A stretch of 64,000 bases of DNA from Hyparrhenia diplandra (Eukaryota > Streptophyta > Magnoliopsida > Poales > Poaceae). A program made the position numbers and the translations under genes. Positions 23,301 through 34,900 of the stretch are shown here, piece by piece. Every line of letters starts with the position of its first letter. The stretch's first letter is position 1. The stretch lies in the NCBI GenBank assembly GCA_015847255.1, contig JADLZK010002792.1, positions 186,001 through 250,000 of the forward strand. The letters are read 5' to 3'. A model generated the notes under the pieces. The model saw nothing but the letters and a program-made list of their open reading frames with translations, searched no databases and was not told where the DNA came from.

Positions 23301-24323
23301 GAGAGTGGCCCCATGTCCCGGCTGGCGTGGATGCCGAGTGGTCTTCCACGGAAGTGTTTGGGCGCTGTGGCGCAAAGGCTAGAGGCACATATTGATGATT
23401 TGAGATTGAGAGTGGTGTTGAAAAGATAGGTTGGGTAATTAGGTATTACCGTAAAGCCGTGGGTGATTTGGTATCACCATATTGTCTAGGGTGATGCGTC
23501 ATCTTAGGGTGGCGTGTTGTCCTTCCAACCCCTCGAGAAGTCATGGTGAAGATTATACCAATATACCTAGGGTAGCACCCAAGCGGGTACGGATCTCGTT
23601 AGGCCCGCTCTAAGCCAAGTCGCGGTGGTAAGGGCGGGCAAAAGTGTCTATCGTGTGGGGAAATTTGTACACCCTCTCGCAGAGTTAATTGAATCTATTC
23701 GAATAGCCACGCCCTTGGAATGGGCAAGTGCTAGGACGAACATCTATGATTAGATATACATTTTGATGATGACTAACATGTGGTGTCATGAGAGCTGGTG
23801 ATGACATGAGATAAACCGAACTAGCGAGAGCAGTTTTAGAGACTCGCTAGGGCCCAAACCCTTAATAATTACAACCCCCTCGGTTGGGACTTGCCGAGCA
23901 CGTTTGTACTCACCCCTCTATTTTTACAGATATCGGCATATCCGAAGGTAAGGTCGCTCTCGAAGTAGGAGACCCACGACGTAGAAGTTCTCGCAAGACG
24001 TTGCTTAGGAGAAAGACGTAGAAGTCCGTGAATTCCATCCGCGCTCAAGTTGCTCGTGGAACATGGAGTTGTGCCCGCACGGTCTAGCACTCTAGCGCAC
24101 CCGCCACAGATAAACCACCGCTTCACGCTTGGCTACTCCGATCAATATAATCCGCAGTGGTGTCTTCAACACCGCCGTAAGTACATCTATCCTATGTTAA
24201 TATATGCTCGGAATAGTTCATCTATAACTGATTTCCATTACTGTGACTCGGTAACGTATTGGTAGCGTGATCCTGGCGCCAATACGCGAGATTAAAAGTC
24301 CCATTAAAAAGTGGGGCGTGATA
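20359..24323 (+). repeat. Giant LTR, left copy (3965 bases)
   Basis: Starts TGTAACACCCGTG and ends GGGGCGTGATA, where the right copy ends GGGGGCGTGACA. The primer site follows at 24327. It holds a TATA box at 21735, a strongly GC-rich block (about 21000-22330) and an AT-rich block (20400-20960). Small open frames inside have no known domain. Confidence 0.85.
21735..21742 (+). promoter_or_regulatory. TATA box in the left giant LTR
   Basis: CGCCTATAAATAGGCCCC, conserved at 29287-29294 in the other LTR. It is the one clear TATA box on the element's sense strand, 1.4 kb into the LTR. Confidence 0.6.
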
Positions 24324-24326
24324 GAG

Positions 24327-24339
24327 TGGTATCAGAGCC
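24327..24339 (+). other. Primer binding site (initiator tRNA-Met type)
   Basis: TGGTATCAGAGCC lies four bases after the LTR end (GTGATA GAG). It is the complement of the 3' end of plant initiator tRNA-Met and fixes the element's orientation as plus. Confidence 0.8.
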
Positions 24340-24459
24340 GAGCTTGACCGTATAGGATGGACTAATATCTAGATTAAATTAAATGGCACATACTTCTAAA
24401 ATTTTACTTACGGATTTCTACTTAGAGACTTGAGCACCAATCCGAATAACCTTATGTTG

Positions 24460-24790
24460 CTTACATGTCGATATTATACGTGATGCAACAGATGGACGGA
24501 TGGTCATACACAAATGGACTGACCTTTGGGACATTTCCAAAGCTTCTTCGGGAAATTCTCTCACAACTAGGGTACACTCGTAAGCCTCAAGCATTATTAC
24601 CGAAAGTGTCCGATGAGAATGGAATACCCGAATGTGTGATGCAATTGCACATCCCGATGTTCCCACATCGCTAAGGGCACAGGATTTTCCTTGAACAAGG
24701 AACGGCCAAGTTATGGGACACTGCGCGTAAGCTTGCACTAAGAGCCCTTCGTGCCTATTGCAAGGAGTACGGGGAGCCAACCGCTTGACA
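24460..24790 (+). pseudogene. Short ORF module after the primer site, related to the unidentified ORF
   Basis: Frames give GTFPKLLREILSQLGY, VSDENGIPECVMQLHIPMFP and then, after a stop or frame change, AKLWDTARKLALRALRAYCK followed by EYGEPT. Spacing and residues resemble the main ORF: GFPQLLYHTAQN, REVTAYI and ARKALHRLCRDI. It looks like a diverged duplicate of the same domain and occupies the place of gag. Function is unknown. Confidence 0.4.
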
Positions 24791-25135
24791 CTCACGTCAA
24801 GAAGAAAAGAAGGCTTCACTACTAAAGACCCGGCAAAACCCAAGACGATCCCTTGTTGCCTCGGTGATTGATTGTGCAAGAGTACCGTGAAGCAAGATCC
24901 CACAAGGCACCGTATGTGACAAGTCCTAGTTAAGTAGCAATGTCCTAAGTTAAGCGACCCACAACCGCATGCTTGTTGTAACTTTAACCTTGTTGCTAGA
25001 CTTCTAGTAGCAAGTATTAGTAGTTGCGAGCCCTATGGTAACCCATGGTTCTAGTCTTAATAGTAGCAAAGTCGCACAATAAGTCGCCATGACGCAATGT
25101 GTGATGTGACCTTATATCATCTATGTAAATCGTCG
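24791..25135 (+). other. Non-coding internal segment
   Basis: Short AT-balanced stretch between the first ORF module and the start of the duplicated block. It repeats the words 'TAGTAGC' and 'AGTAGCAA' several times (24930-25080). No open frame of note. Confidence 0.4.
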
Positions 25136-27915
25136 GTGATGTAATATATTGTTGCGCTTTGTTTGTTTAATAAAATGTTGTGATTTTTTTCAATCCTATG
25201 CAAAAATTTTCCCATTATTACTACTTACAAGTAGTCGATGAGAAGGAAATTTCGATAGGATCGCTGAACGTGCTTGAAAGTTTCCTCAAGTCACGAGTAA
25301 TAAGACAAGTTTCCCTATAAACTTAGTTCGCCGTGGATCGACTTCTCATACGATTCACACCGAGGTAAGTTTGTATTGTTTTCCAAACACCGGTGTTACT
25401 AGGATACCCCAAAGTCTATCCCTACCTGAAATGCTTGCTTTCCTCTAATCCTTAGCTAGTTAGACCTTATCGTACCTTATGCTTTTCCCTCCCATTCCCT
25501 TTCTAGTCCACATAGAATAGGAACTAACCTCGCAGGGACATAACGACAACAAACGGACTCCACGATCAGTAGCCGTTTGAACCACACCAAGTGTTCTCCC
25601 CTACAGCCACGTCACGCCGCCGCCTCAAGATATCGTGGACCGACGACCATGCAACATTGCCGACATCCGCCGCCCCAATGCCGAAAAGTCGCCGATATCG
25701 CCGTTATTTTGACCCCGAACCACGACGGATTGAAGCCGCTCAAGACACAAAGGTAACAGATCAAGTGGCAACCATTGCCGCGAATGCAAGCCAAAGCCGA
25801 AGATTAGTATTCAAGTAGAAGATGAATAGAAGATTACCGTGATTGAAGATACCATCAAGCCCATAAAAGATATTTATGCCCGAAAGCAAACAGATGCCCC
25901 TAGAAACATGCGTAAATACCATGGAGGGATACACCAACAAAAGAGAGGACACATAGTCCCCACTATAGGGAATCCACCGCCAAGATCCACACAGTCCCCA
26001 TGACCACGATACTATTACAAGGTCAATGGATACAGAGACTCACTCCCCTTCCTTCCACCCACACACCACAACCACAATACCAATCGACCAAGCTTCTCCC
26101 GTAAGCCATCACCCTCGACCCATTATAAAAAAGAGCACCACCATCGCTCTCACCACCATCCCACTCCAAACATTTCATTGCTAACCTCCATCTTCCACCC
26201 CCCGCCATCACACCCTTCGCAATCCACCCACCAAGAATCACCACCAAACATCGCCGTAATGGCCGGCACTTGGGTTAGCGGCCGGTGCATCAACACCCCT
26301 GGATTTCCCCAACTTCTCTACCACACCGCACAAAACCTTAGCATTCGTGAACTCCCCGAATATGAGGGTAGCGAATATGAAGAGCGCTGCACCCATCGCC
26401 GCGAAGTCACCGCCTACATCGCCAAGAGCCAAGAATACCCCGCCATCACCGACGATCGGAGCGTGACCACCATTGGTTTTCGACACCCCGACACCTACCA
26501 ATTCGTTGCTCGCAAGGCACTCCACCGCCTTTGCCGTGATATACGAGGAGCCCATTGCCCGTACTCCCCCATGAGGCACCTACCACCCGAGGGGGAACAA
26601 TCACCCCCCGCCTGGATTGCTCGCCTAGAGGACGTTCGAGGTCCACAAGGCAGCCCCGTCATCACGCACCGCTATCCTATCTCGCCGCTTCTTGATGAGC
26701 GATGACGACCGCCGTGATGCCGCCATAAGAGGCCTCGATCCGCCGAGCGTAACGAGCCGAGAGCTACGCTCAACGACTCCCGCGGAGCACGCCCACGCCA
26801 AGGAGCAAGCCGCCACGGCATCCCGCCGAGAGGCTACACTTGCCGAGACTCAAGGCCATCCAAGAGCGACATGCCCGAGAACCGAGGGACACCACCATCG
26901 CCTCCAATCAAGACGCAGAAGACGCCGCCACGGCCTGGCCCGAACCTCGCAACTACCGAAGGGATGTTTGCCAACCCCTTCACCGTAAGAAGAACAGACT
27001 CCACTAGGCCGCCATCCCCGGTAAGACCCGACAACCCGGCACCCCGCCACAGTCGGTCAAGCACCACCAAGAGAAGAAGCCCCCCAAGCAGAGAGCCAAG
27101 TACTAGGCCCGCCAAGCGAAGCCACCATGACCGATGCTGTAGAACCACCACTCCCAAGGGAGGTGTAACCGTAGAGTAGCATTTCCTTTCACTCTACTGT
27201 TGTACTCCCCTTGAAATAATCAAGATCATTGTGCTTGATCCATGATCCAAACGCAAGTATCGATGAAGAAAATCGACGGGTGCCTAAACATAAAAAAGCC
27301 ATAGAACAAATGAGATAAGAAGAAAATTTTTCCAAGTGGGGTAGTGCTACATGCAAAAGAAGAGAAGAAATACGAACGGGCTTAAAACAAGAAAAAGAAA
27401 GAATAAATTGGGCAAGGAATAAGGAAAAGAGAGATATGAAAATGGGCTAAAGTGAGGAGATAAGGCACCAAAAAACTTAGGGAATCAAACAATAAATGAA
27501 ATCCCAAGTTCACGATGATGTTACCCGTAAGAATCGTGGCAAAGTGAGGTACACCGCAGAAGACCGCCAAGGAACCAAATGTAAGGCACTAGAAGACCGG
27601 AGACACTAGAGGAATAAATCCTCTAAGTGGGGTAGCCGCAAATGAAGACTCGAAGATGACAAAGACAGAGCAAGAGCAAAAAGATGGGGTAAAAGCAAAG
27701 AAAGAACACCAACAAAGAGAAGGCATACCCTCCACAAAGTGTCGTGTTGCCCTCGAGACAGAGTAGCGATAATAGTAGAGGTTCGACAAAGATAGCATCG
27801 TAAGCAATGGAAAGTTTTCTCTCTCTCTATCTCTATTCCTTTAGGCCTCAAATTAGGACCTTCACTCTATAGACTAGGAATCTCGGGGACGAGATTCATC
27901 TAAGTGGGGTAGATT
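25136..27915 (+). repeat. Right copy of the element's 3' internal region
   Basis: Counterpart of 17574-20358. It runs up to the right LTR and contains the better-preserved copy of the unidentified ORF (26178-26705). Confidence 0.85.
26178..27175 (+). pseudogene. Unidentified ORF of the Tekay-like element, right copy
   Basis: An open frame of 175 codons (26178-26705), ATG for the conserved part at 26260, contains INTPGFPQLLYHTAQNLSI, RELPEYEGSEYEERCTHR, REVTAYIAKSQEYPAITDD, RSVTTIGFRHPDTYQFVARK and ALHRLCRDI. Adjoining frames continue with an Ala/Arg/Glu-rich part (26690-26860) and a Pro/Arg-rich tail ending TTPKGGVTVE at 27175. The protein would be about 300 residues. No nuclease, RT or zinc-binding motif is visible. 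Two copies keeping the same block order suggests the protein mattered to the element. I cannot name a family. Confidence 0.5.
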
Positions 27916-30900
27916 TGTAACACCCGTGTTTTTGCATCATTTTAAAAATCACTAAAAATTTGAACTTTTTGAATTACAACTAAAACGTGATTTATTTTCC
28001 GCTAACCCTAAAACTGCCAAAAAACCCCCGCATTCAAACCCCCACCATTTAGGAAAGTAGGAAATCTTGTTTAAGAGCTTTATAGTGACAAAGGATGCAA
28101 GGTAAGTTCTAGATTTGATTTATGGAAGTAATCGCATGAGAAATGGTTTACTTAATTATTTCGGGAATAATAAATACCGAAAACAAGTGTGTACCAAAAA
28201 TATATATAAATATTTTTATGAGCACAATAAATAAATATTCCCGCAAGAGTAAAAGTCAAGGGAATACAAAAGTGCTCATAGGAATATTTGTAATATATGA
28301 ATTACACATGAAATGATAAAACTTCGGGAAAGATATGTGTGCACAAATATATATACACATATTTACACAAGTACTATTAAATAAATATTTTCATGTATAC
28401 GGTCATGAAGATACATGAGTGCTTGTGTAAATACCTACAATATATACTTACACACATAAAATAATGAGAAGGGAAAATAAGTAGGAGGAGAAAGAATAGA
28501 GAAAGGAAAAGGAAAAGAGAAATAAAATGAGGAAAGCTCGTGGGCTCATTTCCTCCTCCTTCCCGCCCCACCTCTTCCTCTCTTTCCGCCGTGCCCGAGG
28601 AAGCCCACCTCCCGCCTCTCCCTTTCTCCCGCGCCGAGCCCGAAAGCAGCCGCCCATCGGCCGCCGATGCCAACCGAGCCCAGCCTCGCTTCCCTTCCCT
28701 CCTCCTCACGGACGGCCAGTGGCCCCCATCCCGTCGTCTTCCTCCACCGCTTCGACGGAGAGGCCTGAACACAACACCAAAGCCCGGCTCGCACAGAACG
28801 CTCGCCACAAGACAGAGCCTTGTAGACCGGGCGGCCACGAGACGCTCGTCACCCTTCACAGAGTCCACCCTCGACAGAGGCCGGGGCCACCCTTGCCTTA
28901 ATGGCCGCGGGGTGCGACTACCCGGCCGCCGCCACCGGCCGGCGGCAAGACAAGACGGTGGACCGCATCCGCCACGGCAACTGCCCTCGAGAGGTCTCGA
29001 CCTCGCCACGGGTCACACGTGCCGCCATCCATCCTCCGCACAGACGCCTTTCGGTCAAGGCGCTCCAGTCACGGATGTTGGCCGCTTTGCCGCCATGACC
29101 GGCGGCCGCCGCCATCGCCGGGCCGACGCAACCTCCACGGGGCCAACCCGGGCCCGGGAAAACACAATGACCACGCCCCAGCTCATGAGGCACCAATCCA
29201 CGGTCGGGAGCCCACGAGAGAACCGGTCGGAAAAGATCCGCCGGCGCCGTCGAAAGATCGACGGCGACGCTCACGCCGCGCGCGCCTATAAATAGGCCCC
29301 TCGGCCCCTGTCGAGCTCGCCCTTCCACTCTCCGCCTAAGGCACCCTAGAACGGGCGGTGCGGCGCCCTCACTCCCTCCCCCCCGCCCTTTCCTCACGCC
29401 TCCCGATTTCCCCCAGGTTGGAGCTCACCGCCGCCGTGGAGGGTAAGAAAGTGCCGCCGAGTCCACCGTCAGGGGTCCAAATCAAAAGTCAGGTCGGTGG
29501 GTCCCCCAAGCTTTCCCTCTCGTTCGATTCCTTTCCCCTCTCGCAGTCTCTATTGTATAGCCAGCACAGCGATGCCACCGTGGGGGCCGCCGCCAATCTC
29601 CGCCCCAGGCAGACCACCGGCCCCGGGGGAAGCCAGGAGCCTTCAAGCCCTCCACGGCAAGCTAAAGGGCAATGCCGGCCGAGTCCGGCGAGTCGGCGAG
29701 CGCGCCGGCCGCCCGCGGAGCCGACGGGCGAGAGGTGCCCGTTTCGGTCGACGCCGCCCCGGACGAAACGCCGCCACGACGTCAACCAATGAAAGGCCGC
29801 CGCCGCCGCCACCCGTTTGCTTCCGCCACGGCCGTTAAGGGTCACTCAGAATCCACGTGGCACCCACGTGGCGCCCACCGACCCACGTGGCACCCACGTG
29901 TATGTAACCATTCACGTGTACGCTAGTAAATTGCTACAAACTACCCAAAGATTTGTACAATGATGTTTATAAGTAGACCTTCCCGTGTCTAAAAAATTCC
30001 TTTAAAATTTGTAAATTCATTATTCGATTTATAGAATTTTATCATGTAATTAGTTCCAATAATATTACATGATAAAATTATATTATAATATTACCCTAAT
30101 GATTTAATTAGGGATTAATATTATAAAATCCATATCTCATGCATACTAACTCCGTTTCGCGTGAAACGACTTCCATAATTTATCTAAAATCTAGCTCTAT
30201 GCATCTAACCCATTGCCACCATAATGTTCTATGTTTGTTTTATATGCTCTAGTTCAAGCTAGGTTTATCGCCAAATCCGCAAGTAGATTCGACGACCCGA
30301 TTAGGAGCTTCCCGTCCAAGCAAAGCTAGAGACGCTCGACGCCGTGCCGATTCGTAAGAACCTCCTGTGCAAGTCCTTACCCCCTTAATCATGACCTTAA
30401 TATGATGATATAATGATGATGATAATAATAAATCGGATTAGTAAATAGTGGTGTGAGCCCCGATAACGTAGCTATGGAGCTAAGCCGGATGACGTAATCA
30501 TCCACGTTATCTACGCCATACGCTGTGATCAAGAGAAACATGAGAATGCCTAATGAACCCTAACCAACAAAAGAGGTGAGTAGTGGTAGTCCGGTAGAGC
30601 CTAAATACCACGTCGGGAATCGCGCAGGGGTTCCTCGGGAGAGATACTCGCCTCCCCTAAGGACCGGTTCATAGACCTTCTACCTAGTATAATATTACGC
30701 ATAGGCCCACACGCCGTTTATGGGGTGGCTTGATTCACACCCCGTTGGGTTGAGGTATAATTGGGATCCAAGGTGGCCGGAGGTGCAAAACGACCTATTG
30801 GGAGCGATGTGGGGAGAGTGGCCCCATGTCCGGCTGGCGTGGATGCCGAAAGTGGTCTTCCACGGAAGTGTTTGGGCGCTGTGGCGCAGTGCTAGAGGCA

Positions 30901-31822
30901 CATATTGATGATTTGAGATTGAGAGTGGTGTTGATAAAGATAGGTTGGGTAATTAGGTATTACCAGTAAAGCCGTGGGTGATTTGGTATCACCATATTGT
31001 CTAGGTGATGCGCCATCTTAGGGTGGCGTGTTGTCCTTCCAACCCCCAAGAAGTCGCGGGTGAAGATTATACCAATATACCTAGGTAGCACCCAAGCGGG
31101 TACGGATCTCGTTAGGCCTGTCTAAGCCAAGTCGCGGTGGTAAGGGGCAAAGTGTCTATCGTGTGGGGAAATTTGTACACCTCTGCAGAGTTAATTGAAT
31201 CTATTCGAATAGCCACGCCCTTGGAATGGGCAAGTGCTAGGACGAACATCTATGATTAGATATATACATTTTGATGATGACTAACATGTGGTGTCATGAC
31301 GGCGGTGATGACATGAGATAAACCGGGAACTAGCGAGAGCGATTTTTAGAGACTCGCTAGGGCCCAAACCCTTAATAATTACAACCCCCCGTTGGGACTT
31401 GCCGAGCACGTTTGTACTCACCTCTCTATTTTACGATATCGCATATCCGAAGGTAAGGTCGCTCTCGAAGTAGGAGACCCACGACGTAGAAGTTTACGCA
31501 AGACGTTGCTTAGGAGAAAGACGTAGAAGTCCGTGAATTCCATCGCTCAAGTTGCCACGTGGAACATGGAGTTGTGCCCGCACGGTCTAGCACTCTAGCA
31601 GACCCGTCACGTATAAAACCATCGCTTCACGGTTGGCTACTACGATCAATATAATCAGTGGTGTCTTCAACACCGCTGTAAAGTACATCTATCCTATGTT
31701 AATATATGCTCGGAATAGTTCATCTATAAGCGATTTCCATTATTGTGACTCGGTAACGTATTGGTAGCGTGATCGGCGCCAATACGCGATTAAAAGTCCC
31801 ATTAAAAAGTGGGGGCGTGACA
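27916..31822 (+). repeat. Giant LTR, right copy (3907 bases)
   Basis: Starts TGTAACACCCGTG and ends GGGGGCGTGACA, flanked on the right by TTGGG. It aligns with 20359-24323 throughout. Many differences are indels at CAG/CTG (for example TATACCAGTCATG at 20843 against TATACGGTCATG at 28397). Confidence 0.85.
29287..29294 (+). promoter_or_regulatory. TATA box in the right giant LTR
   Basis: CGCCTATAAATAGGCCCC, same context as 21735-21742. Confidence 0.6.
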
Positions 31823-34530
31823 TTGGGACGCTATGAGCCCGAGCCCGAGGCGTCGAGGGGTTGGGACCGGCGCACCGAGAGTTCCTCCGGCCGAGGCCCC
31901 GGGACCACTTGGTGGCTCGGGGTTTTACCCGATGTGGGTCACTGGGCGCTACATGGCGAGGCTCGGCGGGATGAGACGACGCTTCCCCGGCGTGGGCACC
32001 TCGGCGTCGCAAGGCACGGTTCGAGGTGAGGAACCGGTGACCCCCCGCCCGAACCCGGCTTCGTCGCGTCACGAAACCGTGGAGGAGACGGCCCGTGCGT
32101 CAAGTGCGACGCCCGGGGACGCAGATCTTCCGGCGCCTCGGCCACACCTGGGGTGATCCCTCAGGCCTCGTGAGTCCCTTCGTGTTTTTCGCAGTTAGCT
32201 TTTTTTACGGTATTTTTTGGCTTCTTTCAAACGCCGTTCTTGACTTCGGGAAGCGGGGGCCCCACTACGTCCCAGATCCCAAGATGGCCCCGAAGGCCGC
32301 GCAAGCCCTCGGCCGGGCCGAGAGCCGGAGTCGTCTCACCAAGACGTCGCCCCACCTGCGTTAGGCCCCCCGTGGCGTTAGCCCCGAGCCTCGGGAGGGT
32401 CGGGCCCGAGCGCACGGCCGAGATCTCCCGAGGTGGTACAAGCCCATGGCGGTGATGGCGGGTCGTCCACCCGGCCGATGGTGATCGACTCGAGGGCTCG
32501 GCCGGGCCACGTGACGCCAGCTTCGGCGCCGGGCGGTTGGTGCCGTTTGAGGGACCCATGACGCCGCCCCTCCCGAGGAGCCAAGCTCCCTTCATCCGGG
32601 AGTTTTTCGGGAGGAGCTCTTCGAGGCGGCGGAGACGCGACGGCCCCGCTGCGCCGCTCCTGCCGCCGGGGGGGCTCATGAGGCGTACAACCCCGACTCC
32701 CCGCTACTCCATGCGCCGGGCTTGACGTGGCTCTTGGCGAGCGCGTCGTCTTCGGCAATGGTGAGGGGCGGTGCACGTGGTCATTTGTGAGGGACCCCGG
32801 GACTTCTATTGGTCCGGGTTCCCCCGAGCCGCGGGAGTTGCCGGTGGAGGCGATGTTCCTCCCGAGCCAACCGCCGGGCGGTCCCCCTGACCTTGGGTGA
32901 TGTACGGGGGGTCCGGCCGTCGCGGTGATTGATGACCGTCCCGAGGTCCTCGGCGTGGAGGACTCATGAGCAGATCCGATTAAGGCCGCCGATGGCCTTG
33001 CGAAGATTGGTGACGCCATACCGGGCGTCGCCGAGGCCGACGCGGTGAGTGTCTTGGCCGCTATTCTCCGCCGTATTTTCTTTGTGTACGCTGGCGTCGT
33101 AATCCGCGGGTGTCCTTGTTGAATCTCCGGCGATTCGCCGGGGAGAAGTCCGAGCTCTTTTTGCGGGGGAATGTTTACGAATCGGACCGCCTCGGGCGCA
33201 CGCTGGTGAAGCCGATCAAGCCAAGAGCGAGACGCCCCGCTTACTACTCTTGCCGAGGAGAGGGAGTCCCAGCGCGCACTCGGGAGGCCGAGCTCGTCAA
33301 GGCCAGTCCGAGGCCAACAAAGTGGCGGCCGAGATGGCTCGGATGAGTCAAGATTTTGAGGGACGCCGAGGCAGTCCCTCCAGCCCTAGAGGAGGCCCAT
33401 GGCGAGCGGGACCGATCCCCGGGAGGAGGCGAAGAAGCAGCGGAGATGTGCGACGCCTTTAAACACCCGCCATCGGGGAGCTGGTGTCCGAGGGGAAACC
33501 CTTTAGGAAGGAGAAGGACCAGCTCCAAAAATCGCCGCGGAGGAGCACGGTATGATGCCGGGCCGGGTACTGAAATGCCAAGGTACGCCCCTCCCTTGGT
33601 AGGTTTTACCGCCTTTGATCGCTTCATCTTGCCGATATCACCTTGGTGCCCTGCCGCCGAGGCGGAGAAGGTCCGGACCGAGGCCGTGGAGACGTGGGGC
33701 TACGCCGCCCAAAAAATTTGGAGCAGAGCGAAGTCGCATCAGAGCTAGAAGAGGCCCCCGCCGACTTCATCCGCCCGCTTCGGGTGGACAACCCTGAGGT
33801 CGGGCCTCGGCTCGCGATCGCTGGCGCCGTCGCCGCGCGAGCTTCCCTCAGTCCGAGCCCGAGCGCCTTCCGGACTGGGTGCGGACGTGTATGGCAGTTT
33901 CTCGCTCACACTTCCCGATGGCGCTCGAGACATTGAATAACGCCGCGGGTGGCTTCTTCCTTGGCTCGATGACGAGGACGTGGTCGACCTCGCCGAAGAC
34001 GCCGCCGACGCCGCCAAGACCTAGGAGTTGTACGAGTTCGTGGATGGTGCTGCGACTCGCCGGCCTCCCGCTTTTGAGGACGAGGTGTGCCCTCCGTATT
34101 CCCCATAGAGTCAAACTATGAGGCGGACACGGAGATCTTGGACGAAATCTCCGAGGATCTTGCCGACGGGTCCGGACGCCTCCCTCCAGGGATGCCATTG
34201 CCGGGATGTCGCCCGCCGATGCCTCTTCGTCGGTGATCGTGAAGAGCGGGTGGACGAGGCACGCGTGATGCCCCATGATCTCCCCTTGTATGAAAAGATT
34301 GAATGTGTGAGAAATGTGTACATAAACAATAGTGCTACCGGGGCCTGTGACCTCGCAGGTATGTTTATGATTAAGTTGTGTTTCTCAAATTTTCGTTTAT
34401 TGTGTGGCCAAGTCGCTTGTTTTCTCCCGCCGCGAGATATTGAGCATGGATGCCATGGGGCGGTTCGACGGGTGCCACTAGGGGCGGTCCGTTTGACTCG
34501 CTATCTCACTTAGGATTTGTGCGGCAGCGA
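31823..34530 (+). pseudogene. Antisense accessory ORF of element A, coiled-coil and C-terminal part
   Basis: Plus-strand frames give a Ser/Pro/Arg-rich stretch and then a coiled coil at about 33240-33460 (SEANKVAAEMARMSQDFEGR). Next come ADFIRPLRVDNPEVGPRLAI at about 33755-33830 and CMAVSRSHFPMALETLNNAA at about 33885-33950, which resemble the C-terminal part of Transposase_28-type proteins as I recall them. The frame changes several times. One break, in CACTCGGGAGGCCGAG at 33279, is repaired on paper by reading CAGG for CGG, the recurrent error pattern of this window. The N-terminal domain is missing, cut at 31823. Confidence 0.5.
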
Positions 34531-34900
34531 CCTTCTCGCAACTTAAACGATCGATTCAAGTGTGTGTAGGAGAACTTTTTTTTCCTTGAAAAAAAAGTTT
34601 CGAAAAAAAAGAGGAGGGGGTCCCCCGTGTAGCCCCGAGGAGTTTTAGTCTTGTGCCGACGAGGCTAAGACTCCCTTAAGGTATGCACAAGAAGGTTCTC
34701 TTCCGTAAAAGATGTAAATCTTTTATTGAGCGAAGAAGAACATAAGTGTTTGACTTCTAGTGCGAGGTTAAGGGTAGAAGCGGCGTAGTTTGTTCTATGT
34801 TCCAAGCGTTGGAGTAGACTTCGCCCTTCTCATTCTTCAACTTGTAGGTTCCGGGCCTTAGTATTTGGCGATGAAATATGGCCCTTCCCAAGGTGGTGTG
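34531..34900 (-). other. Post-integrase non-coding region of A
   Basis: Contains, on the minus strand, CTCCTCGGGGCTACACGGGG and a C-rich block at 34620-34650, matching a similar phrase beside B's integrase at 42143-42180. A-rich and T-rich runs at 34570-34612 follow. It separates the convergent pol and accessory ORFs. Confidence 0.45.

Larger units (their letters stand above)
17574..31822 (+). mobile_element. Tekay-like non-autonomous LTR element in a tandem (partial internal-LTR-internal-LTR) arrangement
   Basis: Two giant LTRs (20359-24323 and 27916-31822) flank a 3.6 kb internal region with a TGGTATCAGAGCC primer site and a G-rich tract before the right LTR. The last 2.8 kb of that internal region (25136-27915) is repeated upstream of the left LTR (17574-20358). 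The whole is a ~6.7 kb direct duplication: 17574-24323 and 25136-31822. TGTAACACCCGTG starts and GTGACA-type ends are typical of Tekay-like chromoviruses. No gag, RT or integrase of recognisable type is present; the internal region carries an unidentified ORF. The left LTR of the left unit is missing, so this is a recombination product or a truncated tandem. Confidence 0.75.

Noticed and set aside
28377..29397. Long open frames (210, 251 and 159 codons) in the right giant LTR
   Set aside because: They lie in the GC-rich LTR block, overlap each other on both strands, and differ in frame from the equivalent place in the left LTR; no domain recognised.
17574..31822. Reading the whole 6.7 kb duplication as a pair of LTRs
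   Set aside because: TGTAACACCC starts preceded by a G-rich tract at 20359 and 27916, and the primer site at 24327, place the true LTRs inside; the first 2.8 kb of each copy is internal sequence.
32227..33019. 150- and 213-codon minus-strand frames in the accessory ORF region of A
   Set aside because: Antisense shadows of a Pro/Arg/Gly-rich coding-like stretch.
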